From assembly GCA_036273715.1 (NCBI GenBank), contig DASUHB010000069.1:62001-126000 (forward strand): a stretch of DNA of 64,000 nucleotides. Reading direction: 5' to 3'. Below, in pieces: positions 1 through 7,281 of the stretch. The stretch is from Gemmatimonadaceae bacterium. GTDB lineage: Bacteria > Gemmatimonadota > Gemmatimonadetes > Gemmatimonadales > Gemmatimonadaceae. The notes below the pieces were generated by a model. It was not told the DNA's origin and did no database searches. It worked only from the letters and a program-made list of their open reading frames with translations. Position numbers and translations under genes: made by a program. Position 1 is the stretch's first letter. Each line of letters opens with the position of its first letter.

Positions 1-206
1 TGAATCACGTCATCGTGCAGCTCGCGCGCGATCCGCGCGCGTTCTTCTTCCTGCGCGGCGAGCAGCTTGCCGCTGAAAGACCGCGTCGCCGTCAGGTATC
101 GCCGCTGCTGGATGATGATCGACGCGACGATGGCCGCGGTCAGGATTCCAGCTGCCAGGGCGGCACCGACGAAGACCCACCAGAGCTCGGGTGACGCCGT
201 TCGCAC
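1..206 (-). CDS. Sensor histidine kinase, N-terminal part (cut by window edge)
   Basis: Read on the minus strand from a GTG at 206 (a GTG at 218 is also in frame), this gene encodes a short extracytoplasmic start, one hydrophobic helix, then AAQEEERARIARELHDDVI at the window edge. The last stretch is the HisKA_3 dimerisation/phosphoacceptor box, with the His in ELHDD as the expected phosphorylation site. A NarL/LuxR-type response regulator would be expected further left, outside the window. The gene overlaps the 3' end of the seven-helix membrane protein gene by about 67 bp, so the two are probably co-transcribed and may act together in signal sensing. The start is uncertain; the family assignment rests on the H-box. 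Confidence 0.8.
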   Translation of the reverse strand, partial: MRTASPELWWVFVGAALAAGILTAAIVASIIIQQRRYLTATRSFSGKLLAAQEEERARIARELHDDVI

Positions 207-805
207 AAGATTCCCCACGTCGACAGCGAATAGGAGAGAATACTCACCACGCCGAAGGCCTGGAAGATCAGGTCGCTTCGCTCGTGCGTCGCGATCAGGA
301 TGTTGGCGATCGGGTTGAGCGCCACCTGGCTCCCCATGTCGATGATCATGCCGGCCGAAATCCAGAACCACGGCTGCCGCCAACCTGGCTCGGACGTTCG
401 CGCTGATTTCGACACGAGCGTGAATGCCGCGACCGCCAGTACGAGCAGATAGCTCATCGGTCCCGCATACTGGCTCAGGCGGTCGAGTCGTTCAACGAAT
501 AATTGCAGCACCAGCCACACCACGGCGTAGATCGGAATGACGAGCACGATGGCCCGACGCGCCATCTCGCTGTCCTGCCAGAGCGAAAACGCCCAGAGCA
601 GGAGCGCGGCCTCGAACGGCATGGTGAGATGCAACAGCCAGTTGTTGTTGTGGTGCAGGTGGATCAGCAGCACTTGCGCGAGATCCTCGCAGAACCACAA
701 GACGAACAGGGCGACCACCAGGCGTGATGGACGCGACAAGCTCCGTCCAACCATCACGCCCGCGACGACCGGCAGCAGCTCGGCGAGGATGGCCAGCTTG
801 TCCAC
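140..805 (-). CDS. Seven-helix integral membrane protein of unknown function
   Basis: 221 residues with about seven hydrophobic segments (near residues 5-20, 28-48, 56-76, 84-106, 114-134, 146-164 and 178-200) and short loops. No catalytic motif is visible. I do not recognise a named family. It lies between a small soluble protein gene and a histidine kinase gene on the same strand, and its 3' end overlaps the kinase start, which suggests a membrane sensor or accessory subunit of the kinase. The role is inferred from position only. Confidence 0.65.
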   Translation of the reverse strand: MDKLAILAELLPVVAGVMVGRSLSRPSRLVVALFVLWFCEDLAQVLLIHLHHNNNWLLHLTMPFEAALLLWAFSLWQDSEMARRAIVLVIPIYAVVWLVLQLFVERLDRLSQYAGPMSYLLVLAVAAFTLVSKSARTSEPGWRQPWFWISAGMIIDMGSQVALNPIANILIATHERSDLIFQAFGVVSILSYSLSTWGILCERRHPSSGGSSSVPPWQLES

Positions 806-815
806 CAGCCCCGCC

Positions 816-1124
816 TCAGCCGCCTAACGTCGTGCCGCTGCAGTTCGGCGGACACGGCAGGTGATTCTCGATGACCGGTCCGTCGAGCATGTCTACGTGC
901 TCTCCGGTCACGCCGATGAAGACCAGCGTCGCCTTCCCGCTCGCGTCGCGACCGTGATAAAAGCGAAGGCCCGCGCATCCGGGCTGCGCCAGTATCTCGT
1001 CGAACGCCTCGCGAGCGAAATAGCCGCACCGCTCGCTGCCCGCCGGCGCCGTGCGGTGATGGTTCTGCACGAGCTGCTTCGCGACGTCGAGGGAAATGCC
1101 GTGGTCGTGCTTGCGCGGGGACAT
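816..1124 (-). CDS. Small conserved protein, 102 aa, with C-terminal CPPNC
   Basis: A soluble protein preceded by a strong Shine-Dalgarno (GGAGGA a few bases before ATG). Residues about 35-75 contain the pattern REAFDEILAQPGCAGLRFY followed by a GVTGEHVDM stretch, and the chain ends in a short Cys-Pro-rich tail (PCPPNC). From memory this resembles unannotated small proteins of Bacteroidota and related phyla with the same EILAQPGC..R.Y...D..G layout; no function is known to me. It is the first gene of the operon with the seven-helix protein (10 bp apart) and the histidine kinase, so it may be a cytoplasmic partner or an effector of that system. Confidence 0.65.
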   Translation of the reverse strand: MSPRKHDHGISLDVAKQLVQNHHRTAPAGSERCGYFAREAFDEILAQPGCAGLRFYHGRDASGKATLVFIGVTGEHVDMLDGPVIENHLPCPPNCSGTTLGG

Positions 1125-1226
1125 AACTCCTCCTGCGAGGGAGACGGCCGATACGCGCCGCGTCGTGCGCTCGACCGGAATCGAAACGATGCACGAGTAC
1201 TCCTAACGACAAACAGCGATCGGAGC

Positions 1227-1246
1227 AACTAGGGTTTTCCCTAGTT
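1227..1246. promoter_or_regulatory. Perfect palindrome AACTAGGG-TTTT-CCCTAGTT, candidate operator
   Basis: Two 8-bp perfect inverted arms separated by TTTT lie in the 225-bp divergent region, 103 bp from the minus-strand operon start (1124) and about 100 bp from the plus-strand gene start (1350). The site contains two CTAG tetramers, which are very scarce in the rest of this window. Its position upstream of a histidine-kinase operon makes it a good candidate binding site for the cognate response regulator or another dimeric regulator. It could also form a small hairpin with a tetraloop. Function is inferred. Confidence 0.5.
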
Positions 1247-1349
1247 CTTCGCGCTAGGCAATTTGGCAGCTTGCGCGCATCTCCCGGCCGTTGCTTCGTG
1301 TGGCCGCGCAGAACGGTGGCGACGACGCAGGAGCAACGGAGACGTCCCG

Positions 1350-1922
1350 ATGACCATGCTGGCAGAGCAGTTTCAGATCTCGAGCGCCCATCCCGTGGAC
1401 CCCGATGTGGTGAGTCCAACGCTGGGACACAGGCGCCAGAGCCCAACGACATCCATGTGGCCCGATCCTCGCGACGACCAGCGGCGTCCCGCGCTCACGC
1501 TCGATCACGAGGCGGCCGGCGCGGCCTCGCCGGCGCGGGCCCTGACCCAGTTCGACGTCGAGCTGCACGAGCTGACCGAGCCGCAGCGGCGCGTGTTGCG
1601 CCTGATGCTGACCGGCGCGCGGATCGCGCTGGTGGCGGGCGCCGCGGGCGAAGGACGGCGCGCCGTGTCCCGATGGTTAGGCGCCGAGCGCGTCTATCTC
1701 CCGGCGCTGCGGGCCATCCAGCGGGACATCGATCCGGCGTCGCGCGCCCGGCTGCACGGCTACGTGACGCGCGAGCTGGTGTGGGAGAACGACGAGTCGC
1801 TCGACGCCGAGGCCTGGGCGACGCTGGCCGTGATTCGCGCGTTAGGCCGACTGGATGCGGAAACGAATCTCCTCGAGCCATCCGTGTTGCGCGCCACGTT
1901 CTGGAGCACGACCAAACCGTAG
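1350..1922 (+). CDS. Hypothetical protein with possible helix-turn-helix region
   Basis: 190 residues from ATG 1350 (GGAG just upstream; a second ATG follows at 1356). The first 60 residues look disordered. From about residue 73, ELTEPQRRVLRLMLTGARI leads into AGEGRRAVSRWL, which is laid out like the helix-turn-helix of phage-terminase-small-subunit or recombinase-type proteins (LTxxQRR..., turn, R.xVxRWL). The C-terminal part, about 100 to 190, is helical and acidic. It is divergent from the histidine-kinase operon and shares its regulatory region. DNA binding is an inference from this one segment. Confidence 0.55.
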   Translation: MTMLAEQFQISSAHPVDPDVVSPTLGHRRQSPTTSMWPDPRDDQRRPALTLDHEAAGAASPARALTQFDVELHELTEPQRRVLRLMLTGARIALVAGAAGEGRRAVSRWLGAERVYLPALRAIQRDIDPASRARLHGYVTRELVWENDESLDAEAWATLAVIRALGRLDAETNLLEPSVLRATFWSTTKP

Positions 1923-1932
1923 CGGCGCACCG

Positions 1933-1966
1933 CCGCGGCCCCAGCCGCTTCGGGAGGGGGCCGCGG
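1933..1966. terminator. GC hairpin between convergent genes
   Basis: A perfect 10-bp stem (CCGCGGCCCC at 1933-1942 with its complement at 1957-1966) and a 14-nt loop lie 10 bp after the stop of the plus-strand gene and before the stop of the convergent S8 peptidase. There is no U-tract on either side, so Rho-independent strength is uncertain. Confidence 0.5.
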
Positions 1967-2055
1967 GGTGTGTGTAGGACCCACGGGGCATGCGGCTCTC
2001 GCCACGGAGAGCCCATGTCCCGTGGTTGCGTTCGTGCTGCGTTAGGCAGCCGCCG

Positions 2056-3426
2056 TCAATTCTTGCACGCCGCGGCCGTCAGCACGTCGATCCGGCCATG
2101 CCCGTAGAGCGGATCGACCACTTTGCCGGTCGGGTGATCCGCCGAGGATTCGATGCAGGCCGTGAGATGCCCAACGCTTTCACCCTTCGCGAAATCCGAC
2201 ACCACCACCGCCGCTTCGCCCGCGACGTGCGGCGAGGCGAAACTGGTTCCGGCGGCGAAGACGTACGAGATCTCGCCCGCGCACTGCGGCACCGCCGTCG
2301 CTGCGCACGCCGAAATGATGAGATCCTGAAGCACACTGCCCTGCACCTCGTCGCCGCCCGGCGCAAACACATCGACGCCCGGGAATCCCAGGTTCGAGTA
2401 CGAGGCGATCCGATCGAAGTCCTGCTGAGCCACCGGCGCCGTGGCGCCTGCCGAAATCACCCCGGGAATCTCGGCGGGAATCTCCATCACGTGGGGACCC
2501 GCCGTCGACAGATTGACGGCATTGTTGCCCGATGCCGCCACCGGCACCGTTCCATTCTTGATCGCGAAATTGATGGCGCGCGTGACCGCATCCACCAGGT
2601 GCACGTCGTCCGGTCCCTTGATCGTTTCCAGCGCACCGAGGCTCATGTTGATTACGTTCGCGCCGTGAGTGGCCGCGTAGACGATCCCGGCGATGACACT
2701 GCTGAAGGATCCCATCCCGTTCTTGTCGAGCACCTTGACCATGCACAGCTTCGCATCGGGCGCGACCGACGCGATGCCGAGTCCGTTCGACGAAATCAGC
2801 GCCGATACGAACGTGCCGTGGAAATTGTGGTCGATAATGTCGGGCTCGCTGGGGACGAACGACGTGCTGATGCCGAGATCGACTTTCCCCTGGAGATCGA
2901 GGTGGTTGGGATCGATGCCGCTGTCGAGCACGCACACGAGCGTGCCGTTGCCCTGGTTCGAGGCGAGATACGCCTGGTCGGCTTTGATCTGCCGGATGTT
3001 CCACTGGAACGCCTGGAAGAAGAAGGCGCCGGTTTGATCCGACTGTGCCTGGGTCGGCGTTCCGAGGATCTGCTCCCGCGGCGGAATCATCGCGACCTCG
3101 GGATCGGCCTGGAGGCCGTCGACGTCGCTGCGATTCGCGATGACGGCCGCGGCGGCATCGCTCAACCCGCTCACCGTGACGACGTTGATCTCGGGCACCG
3201 CGCGCACGAGGTGCCCGCCTAACGATTGCACCTGCGCCACCAGGCCGGCCATCGAGGTGGCACCCTGCTTCATGACGATCAGGCGCTGCGGCGGCGCCCC
3301 GGCGCCGAGATCCGCGCGGACGCTTTCGCCTAACGATGGCGCCGTGGGCAGGTCGCTGCACGCGGCCGCGCCGGCGGCGGCGAGCAGAACGGTCACGGCG
3401 CGCAAATTTCGCGGAATGAATCGCAT
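2056..3426 (-). CDS. S8 (subtilisin-family) serine peptidase, exported lipoprotein
   Basis: 456 residues. The N-terminus is a signal peptide with a likely lipobox ending at Cys23 (GAAACSD). Residues about 45-115 look like an inhibitor-I9 propeptide. The catalytic domain follows: Asp168 in VLDSGID, His203 in HNFHGTFVS, the oxyanion Asn301 in AASGN, and Ser395 in GTSFASPHVAG, all in the usual order and spacing. The His motif reads HGTFV rather than the common HGTHV. The chain ends shortly after the catalytic domain, so there is no extra C-terminal domain. Expected role is degradation of extracellular or periplasmic protein while anchored to a membrane. It is transcribed alone, convergent to the gene on its left. 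Confidence 0.93.
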   Translation of the reverse strand: MRFIPRNLRAVTVLLAAAGAAACSDLPTAPSLGESVRADLGAGAPPQRLIVMKQGATSMAGLVAQVQSLGGHLVRAVPEINVVTVSGLSDAAAAVIANRSDVDGLQADPEVAMIPPREQILGTPTQAQSDQTGAFFFQAFQWNIRQIKADQAYLASNQGNGTLVCVLDSGIDPNHLDLQGKVDLGISTSFVPSEPDIIDHNFHGTFVSALISSNGLGIASVAPDAKLCMVKVLDKNGMGSFSSVIAGIVYAATHGANVINMSLGALETIKGPDDVHLVDAVTRAINFAIKNGTVPVAASGNNAVNLSTAGPHVMEIPAEIPGVISAGATAPVAQQDFDRIASYSNLGFPGVDVFAPGGDEVQGSVLQDLIISACAATAVPQCAGEISYVFAAGTSFASPHVAGEAAVVVSDFAKGESVGHLTACIESSADHPTGKVVDPLYGHGRIDVLTAAACKN

Positions 3427-3914
3427 ACAGAACCCTCCGCAACGATGAGTGGTGGCCGGCCGGACGCGGCGGAGAGGCCCGCACGCGATTGCGCGGTGGT
3501 TGCTGATATGCGCGATCCAGAAGGCCTGTCAAGTCAGGACCAATGCCGGCGACGCGCCGCACGCGACGACCCTCCATCCGCTGTCCTAACGGTGCGCCGC
3601 CGGCGGAACTGACGCACGCAACCGCCCTCGGCGGTCCGTAGTTCACCGCCCGATACCCGGCGTTCGCCAAGCCCCGACCGGCACGAGCGGTCCGAGTCCG
3701 GCCGCCACTACCCTCGCCGGCGCCGCAGCAGGCCTGCATTGAAAGATGGCGGACACAAGAGTATCGTGGCGAGCGCGGCGGAACCGTCCCGCGACGCGGC
3801 GCGAGCGGCGTACCCGCGCTATGTTAGGTGCGCTGCACCAAATCGCCGAGGCACGCGTCCCGGCCCACCCCCGCTCTTTCGTCTTTAACCACGGCGCCAA
3901 CGAGGAGACCCACC
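3427..3914. other. Intergenic region, divergent promoters expected
   Basis: This 488-bp gap separates the start of the S8 peptidase (minus) from the start of the aquaporin (plus). Open frames on both strands here have arginine/alanine-rich compositions typical of spurious high-GC frames, and none has a convincing ribosome-binding site. It must carry promoters for both flanking genes, but I could not pick a convincing -35/-10 pair. A TATGTT at 3821-3826 lacks a matching -35. Confidence 0.5.
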
Positions 3915-4550
3915 ATGCGCGAGTATATCACGGAGTGCATCGGTACCTTCTTTCTCGTATTCACCGTATGCCTGACCGTGCTGAACGGTACGCCGGGAGC
4001 GCCGCTCGCCATCGGCGTGTCGCTGATGATCATGGTGTACATGGGCGGCCACATCTCGGGCGGCCATTACAATCCGGCGGTCACGCTCGCGGTCTGGATG
4101 CGCGGAAAACTGAGCGGCTCGCAGGTGGTACCGTACTGGATCGCCCAGCTCATCGGCGCCATTATCGCGGGACTCATCTCGTATTTCATCATGGGGAAGT
4201 CGTTTGTCGTGGCGCCCGCGCCGTCGGCGACCACGCTGCAGGTGCTGGTGATCGAGTTCCTGTTCACGTTCGCGCTCTGTCTCGTCGTGCTGCAGACGGC
4301 GACGAATCCGAAAACCTCGGGCAATTCGTACTACGGACTTGCCATTGGCCTAACGATTACCGCCGGCGTGTACGCGGGCGGCGGCGTCTCGGGCGGCGCG
4401 TTCAATCCAGCGGTCGGCACGGGTCCGGCGATCGCGAGCATGATCACGGGCGGCGGTACGATGTCGCACGTGTGGCTCTACATCGTCGGCGGATTGCTCG
4501 GCGGCGCGGCCGCGGCGGCGGTCTACAAGGTGCAGAGTCCGGAAACCTGA
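3915..4550 (+). CDS. MIP-family channel (aquaporin/glycerol facilitator type)
   Basis: 211 residues from ATG 3915, with GGAG about 8 nt upstream; the frame is open further upstream but without similarity. Six hydrophobic helices and two half-helices carry the duplicated NPA boxes at Asn53 (HYNPAVTLA) and Asn164 (AFNPAVGTG). These line the pore of the family and conduct water or small neutral solutes across the inner membrane. The residue after the second NPA is Val, where classical aquaporins have the selectivity-filter Arg (NPAR), so the substrate may not be water alone. The universal stress protein gene follows 72 bp downstream, after a small hairpin; the two may respond to the same stress. 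Confidence 0.93.
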   Translation: MREYITECIGTFFLVFTVCLTVLNGTPGAPLAIGVSLMIMVYMGGHISGGHYNPAVTLAVWMRGKLSGSQVVPYWIAQLIGAIIAGLISYFIMGKSFVVAPAPSATTLQVLVIEFLFTFALCLVVLQTATNPKTSGNSYYGLAIGLTITAGVYAGGGVSGGAFNPAVGTGPAIASMITGGGTMSHVWLYIVGGLLGGAAAAAVYKVQSPET

Positions 4551-4566
4551 CACATCCGAGCGGCGC

Positions 4567-4584
4567 CTCGCCGGCATCGGCGAG
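4567..4584 (+). terminator. Small hairpin after the aquaporin gene
   Basis: CTCGCCG and CGGCGAG pair over a 4-nt loop, 17 bp after the aquaporin stop. There is no U-tract, so it is at best a weak terminator or an mRNA 3'-end stabiliser between the aquaporin and stress-protein genes. Confidence 0.35.
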
Positions 4585-4622
4585 CGCGCTGCGCTGCGTG
4601 ACGTTCTTCTTCGAGGCAGTCG

Positions 4623-5558
4623 ATGGTCGTGCGACGCGTCGTGGTGGGAGTCGATTTCAGCGCCGAGTCGGTGGCGGCCGTGCGTTGGGCCGCACGGGAA
4701 CTCGCTGCCGATGCGGAGCTCGTGCTCGTGCACGCGGTGGACGTACCGGAGGCGCCGCATTTTCTGCGCGGCCGCTTTCCGCCGCGTGAGACGCTCGCCG
4801 GCACGGCGCATCAGGGCGCCGACCGCCAGCTCCGCGAGCTCAGCGCATCGCTCGGCGTGCAACGCATCTGGCTCGAAGTCCGCGATGGACGCGCCGACGA
4901 AGTCGTCGGTGCGGTGGCCGCGGAGTACGGCGCCGATCTGGTCGTGACCGGCGCGCACGGCAAGCGAAGCGGCGTGCTCAAGCGGTTAGGCAGCACGGCC
5001 GAGCGCGTCGCGCGCGCGGCGCCGGCGCCGGTGATGCTGGCGCGCGAACCGCTGCCCGTCACACCATCGACCGTGCTCGTGGCGATGGATGAGGCGGGCC
5101 TCACGCCCGGCTTGCAACGGTGGACCGCGTTCCTCGCCGCGCGCTTCGACGCCGCGGTCACCGGCTTTCACGTGGTGAGCGAGAGTGTGCTCGGCACGCT
5201 GGTCTCGCTCGCCGCCATCGTGACGGGATCGCCGGAGCCGGAGATTCCGTCGTTAGGCGTCGGCGCGCTGGAAGATGCGCACGTCTGGATGCAGGAGCTC
5301 GTCCAGCACGGCTTCGACCGCACGCGCACCCGCGGCGAGGTCGCTTACGGCGACCCGGCCGATGAGATCGTGGCGGCCGCGACCCGTCTCTCCGCCCGGG
5401 TGATCGTGATGGGCCGCCACCGCGCGGGCGGCGTGCGCCAGACCCTGTTAGGCAGCGTGGCCGACCGCGTGCTGCGCGCGGCGCCGTGCTCCGTGCTCGT
5501 CGTTACCGAGCCGGGGGTCGACAGCGCGGTGTCCGGCGCCGAGCGGCCCGCCGCATGA
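4623..5558 (+). CDS. Tandem-domain universal stress protein (UspA family)
   Basis: 311 residues made of two Usp domains, about 1-145 and 155-300. Each begins with the beta-strand/Asp pattern (VVVGVDFS; VLVAMDEA). The first ends with the nucleotide-binding signature GAHGKRSGVLKRLGSTAERV, matching G-x2-G-x9-G(S/T). The second reads GRHRAGGVRQTLLGSVADRV, where the second Gly of that signature is not exactly placed. ATP binding is therefore expected at least in the first domain. The family is cytoplasmic and supports survival under starvation, oxidative or osmotic stress. Its stop overlaps the start of the exoribonuclease gene by 4 bp (ATGA), so the two are translationally coupled. Confidence 0.9.
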   Translation: MVVRRVVVGVDFSAESVAAVRWAARELAADAELVLVHAVDVPEAPHFLRGRFPPRETLAGTAHQGADRQLRELSASLGVQRIWLEVRDGRADEVVGAVAAEYGADLVVTGAHGKRSGVLKRLGSTAERVARAAPAPVMLAREPLPVTPSTVLVAMDEAGLTPGLQRWTAFLAARFDAAVTGFHVVSESVLGTLVSLAAIVTGSPEPEIPSLGVGALEDAHVWMQELVQHGFDRTRTRGEVAYGDPADEIVAAATRLSARVIVMGRHRAGGVRQTLLGSVADRVLRAAPCSVLVVTEPGVDSAVSGAERPAA

Positions 5559-7039
5559 CCGCCGGAGCGAGAACCCGCCGCGCGGCATTCGACCTCCAGG
5601 CGGCCGCGCGGCGCGACATGACCGAGGCCGGCTTCACGCCCGACCTTCCAGCGGATGCGTCCAGACAACTGGCGGACATCGTCGCGCACCCGGCGCCTAA
5701 CGATACCCCGGGCGTGCGGGACATGCGGAGCCTCCTGTGGTCGTCCATCGACAACGACGACACGCGCGACCTCGATCAGCTCGAGATCGCCGAGCCGCTC
5801 GACGGCGATGTCGTGCGCCTGCGCGTCGCCATCGCCGATGTGGACGCGCTCGTCGCCGCCGGCTCGCCGCTCGACCGCGCCGCCGGCGCCAACGCGACGT
5901 CCGTCTACCTGGGCGTGCACACGTTCACGATGCTGCCCGAAGCGCTATCGTACGACCTCACATCCCTGCGCGCGGACACGGACCGCCGCGCCATCATCGT
6001 CGAGGTCGACGTCGCGGGCGACGGAACCCTCGCCCGGTGCGACGCCTATGCCGCTCTCGTGCGCAACCATGCGCAGCTCGCCTATCCGAGCGTCGGCGAC
6101 TGGCTCGAGGGACGGGGCCCGGCGCCTGCGCAGGTGGCAGCGAACCGCGCGCTCGCCGACCAGCTGCAGCTCCAGCACACGCTCGCCCAGCGCCTTCGCC
6201 GGCAGCGCGAATCGCACGGCGCGCTCGAGCTCGAGACGATCGAGGCCACCCCGGTCTTGTCTAACGGAACGGTCACCGACCTCGCGGTGGTGCGCATCAA
6301 CGCCGCGCGCCTCGTGATCGAAGACTTCATGATCGCCGCCAACATGGCCATGGGGCGCTTCCTGCTCGCCCACCACCGGCCGGCCCTGCTCCGGCTCGTG
6401 CGATCGCCGGAACGATGGCCGCGCATCGTCCAGCTGGCGCATTCCCTGGGCGATACGCTGCCCGACACCGCGGACAGCGTCGCGCTGGCGGGATTTCTGG
6501 CGCGCCGCCGCGCGGCGGACCCGGACCACTTCCCCGATCTCTCGCTCACCATCGTCAAATTGCTCGGCCCCGGATCGTACGCGGTCACGTCGCCGGACGG
6601 CGCCGGGGGCGAGCACTTCGGACTCGCGGTCTACAACTACACGCACTCCACGGCGCCTAACCGACGCTACGCCGATCTCGTCATGCAGCGGTTGGTCAAG
6701 ACCGCGTTGGCCGGCACGCCGGCGCCGTACGACGACGCGGCGCTGGAGCAGGTCGCCCAACACTGCACCGAACGCGAGGACGCCGCACGGAAGGTCGAGC
6801 GCCTGGCGCGCAAGCAAGCCGCAGCGGTGATGCTGCACGACCGCGTTGGCGAGACTTTCGACGGGATCGTGACCGGCGCCACACCGAAGGGCACGTTCGT
6901 CCGACTCCTGCGTCCGCCGGCCGAAGGCATGGTCATCAACCCGCCGCCGCACCTCGACGTCGGCGACCGCGTGCGCGCCAAACTCGTGGCGACGCGCCCG
7001 GAGCCCGGGTACGTCGATTTTCGCGTCGTCGATCACTGA
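5555..7039 (+). CDS. RNase II-family 3'-5' exoribonuclease (RNB domain)
   Basis: 494 residues from the ATG overlapping the stress-protein stop. The RNB catalytic domain starts near residue 55, with the metal-binding acidic cluster SIDNDDTRDLDQLE. The family signature region HFGLAVYNYTHSTAPNRRYAD, ending in RYADLVMQR, lies near residues 355-380. A short S1-like OB region follows at about 435-490 (FDGIVTGATPKGTFVRLL). The N-terminal cold-shock domains of E. coli RNase II are missing, so this is one of the shorter RNB proteins. It should degrade single-stranded RNA processively in the cytoplasm. Co-transcription with a stress protein fits RNA turnover under stress. Confidence 0.9.
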   Translation: MTAGARTRRAAFDLQAAARRDMTEAGFTPDLPADASRQLADIVAHPAPNDTPGVRDMRSLLWSSIDNDDTRDLDQLEIAEPLDGDVVRLRVAIADVDALVAAGSPLDRAAGANATSVYLGVHTFTMLPEALSYDLTSLRADTDRRAIIVEVDVAGDGTLARCDAYAALVRNHAQLAYPSVGDWLEGRGPAPAQVAANRALADQLQLQHTLAQRLRRQRESHGALELETIEATPVLSNGTVTDLAVVRINAARLVIEDFMIAANMAMGRFLLAHHRPALLRLVRSPERWPRIVQLAHSLGDTLPDTADSVALAGFLARRRAADPDHFPDLSLTIVKLLGPGSYAVTSPDGAGGEHFGLAVYNYTHSTAPNRRYADLVMQRLVKTALAGTPAPYDDAALEQVAQHCTEREDAARKVERLARKQAAAVMLHDRVGETFDGIVTGATPKGTFVRLLRPPAEGMVINPPPHLDVGDRVRAKLVATRPEPGYVDFRVVDH

Positions 7040-7052
7040 CGTCGGCGCGGCC

Positions 7053-7085
7053 CGAGCGACCGTCCCTCACATGGGACATCGCTCG
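7053..7085 (+). terminator. Hairpin after the exoribonuclease gene
   Basis: Outer arms CGAGCGA/TCGCTCG and inner arms GTCCC/GGGAC form a 12-bp interrupted stem with a 6-nt loop, starting 14 bp after the stop codon. The sequence after it is C-rich rather than T-rich. A transcription end for the stress-protein/RNase operon is likely here. Confidence 0.5.
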
Positions 7086-7281
7086 ACCCCCCTGAACGAC
7101 AAATTGCGTTAGGCGAGGCGGCAGGCGCTCGCGGCGGCCCGATTCCATCTCGTTGTGGCGACGCAAGATGGCGCGCTGGCACGCCCCAGAAGGCGCGTAT
7201 GCGCATCCGGGAATGGTCGTTGCCCGAGTGAATGCGTGGCAGTGGTCTTGTGCCATGCAGCACCTGAAACCGGAGAATGTT

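Noticed and set aside
2180-3739. 519-codon open frame antisense to and beyond the S8 peptidase
   Set aside because: Composition is Arg/Gly/Ala-rich and has no recognisable domain; the overlapping minus-strand frame encodes a complete subtilase. Long spurious frames are expected at this GC content.
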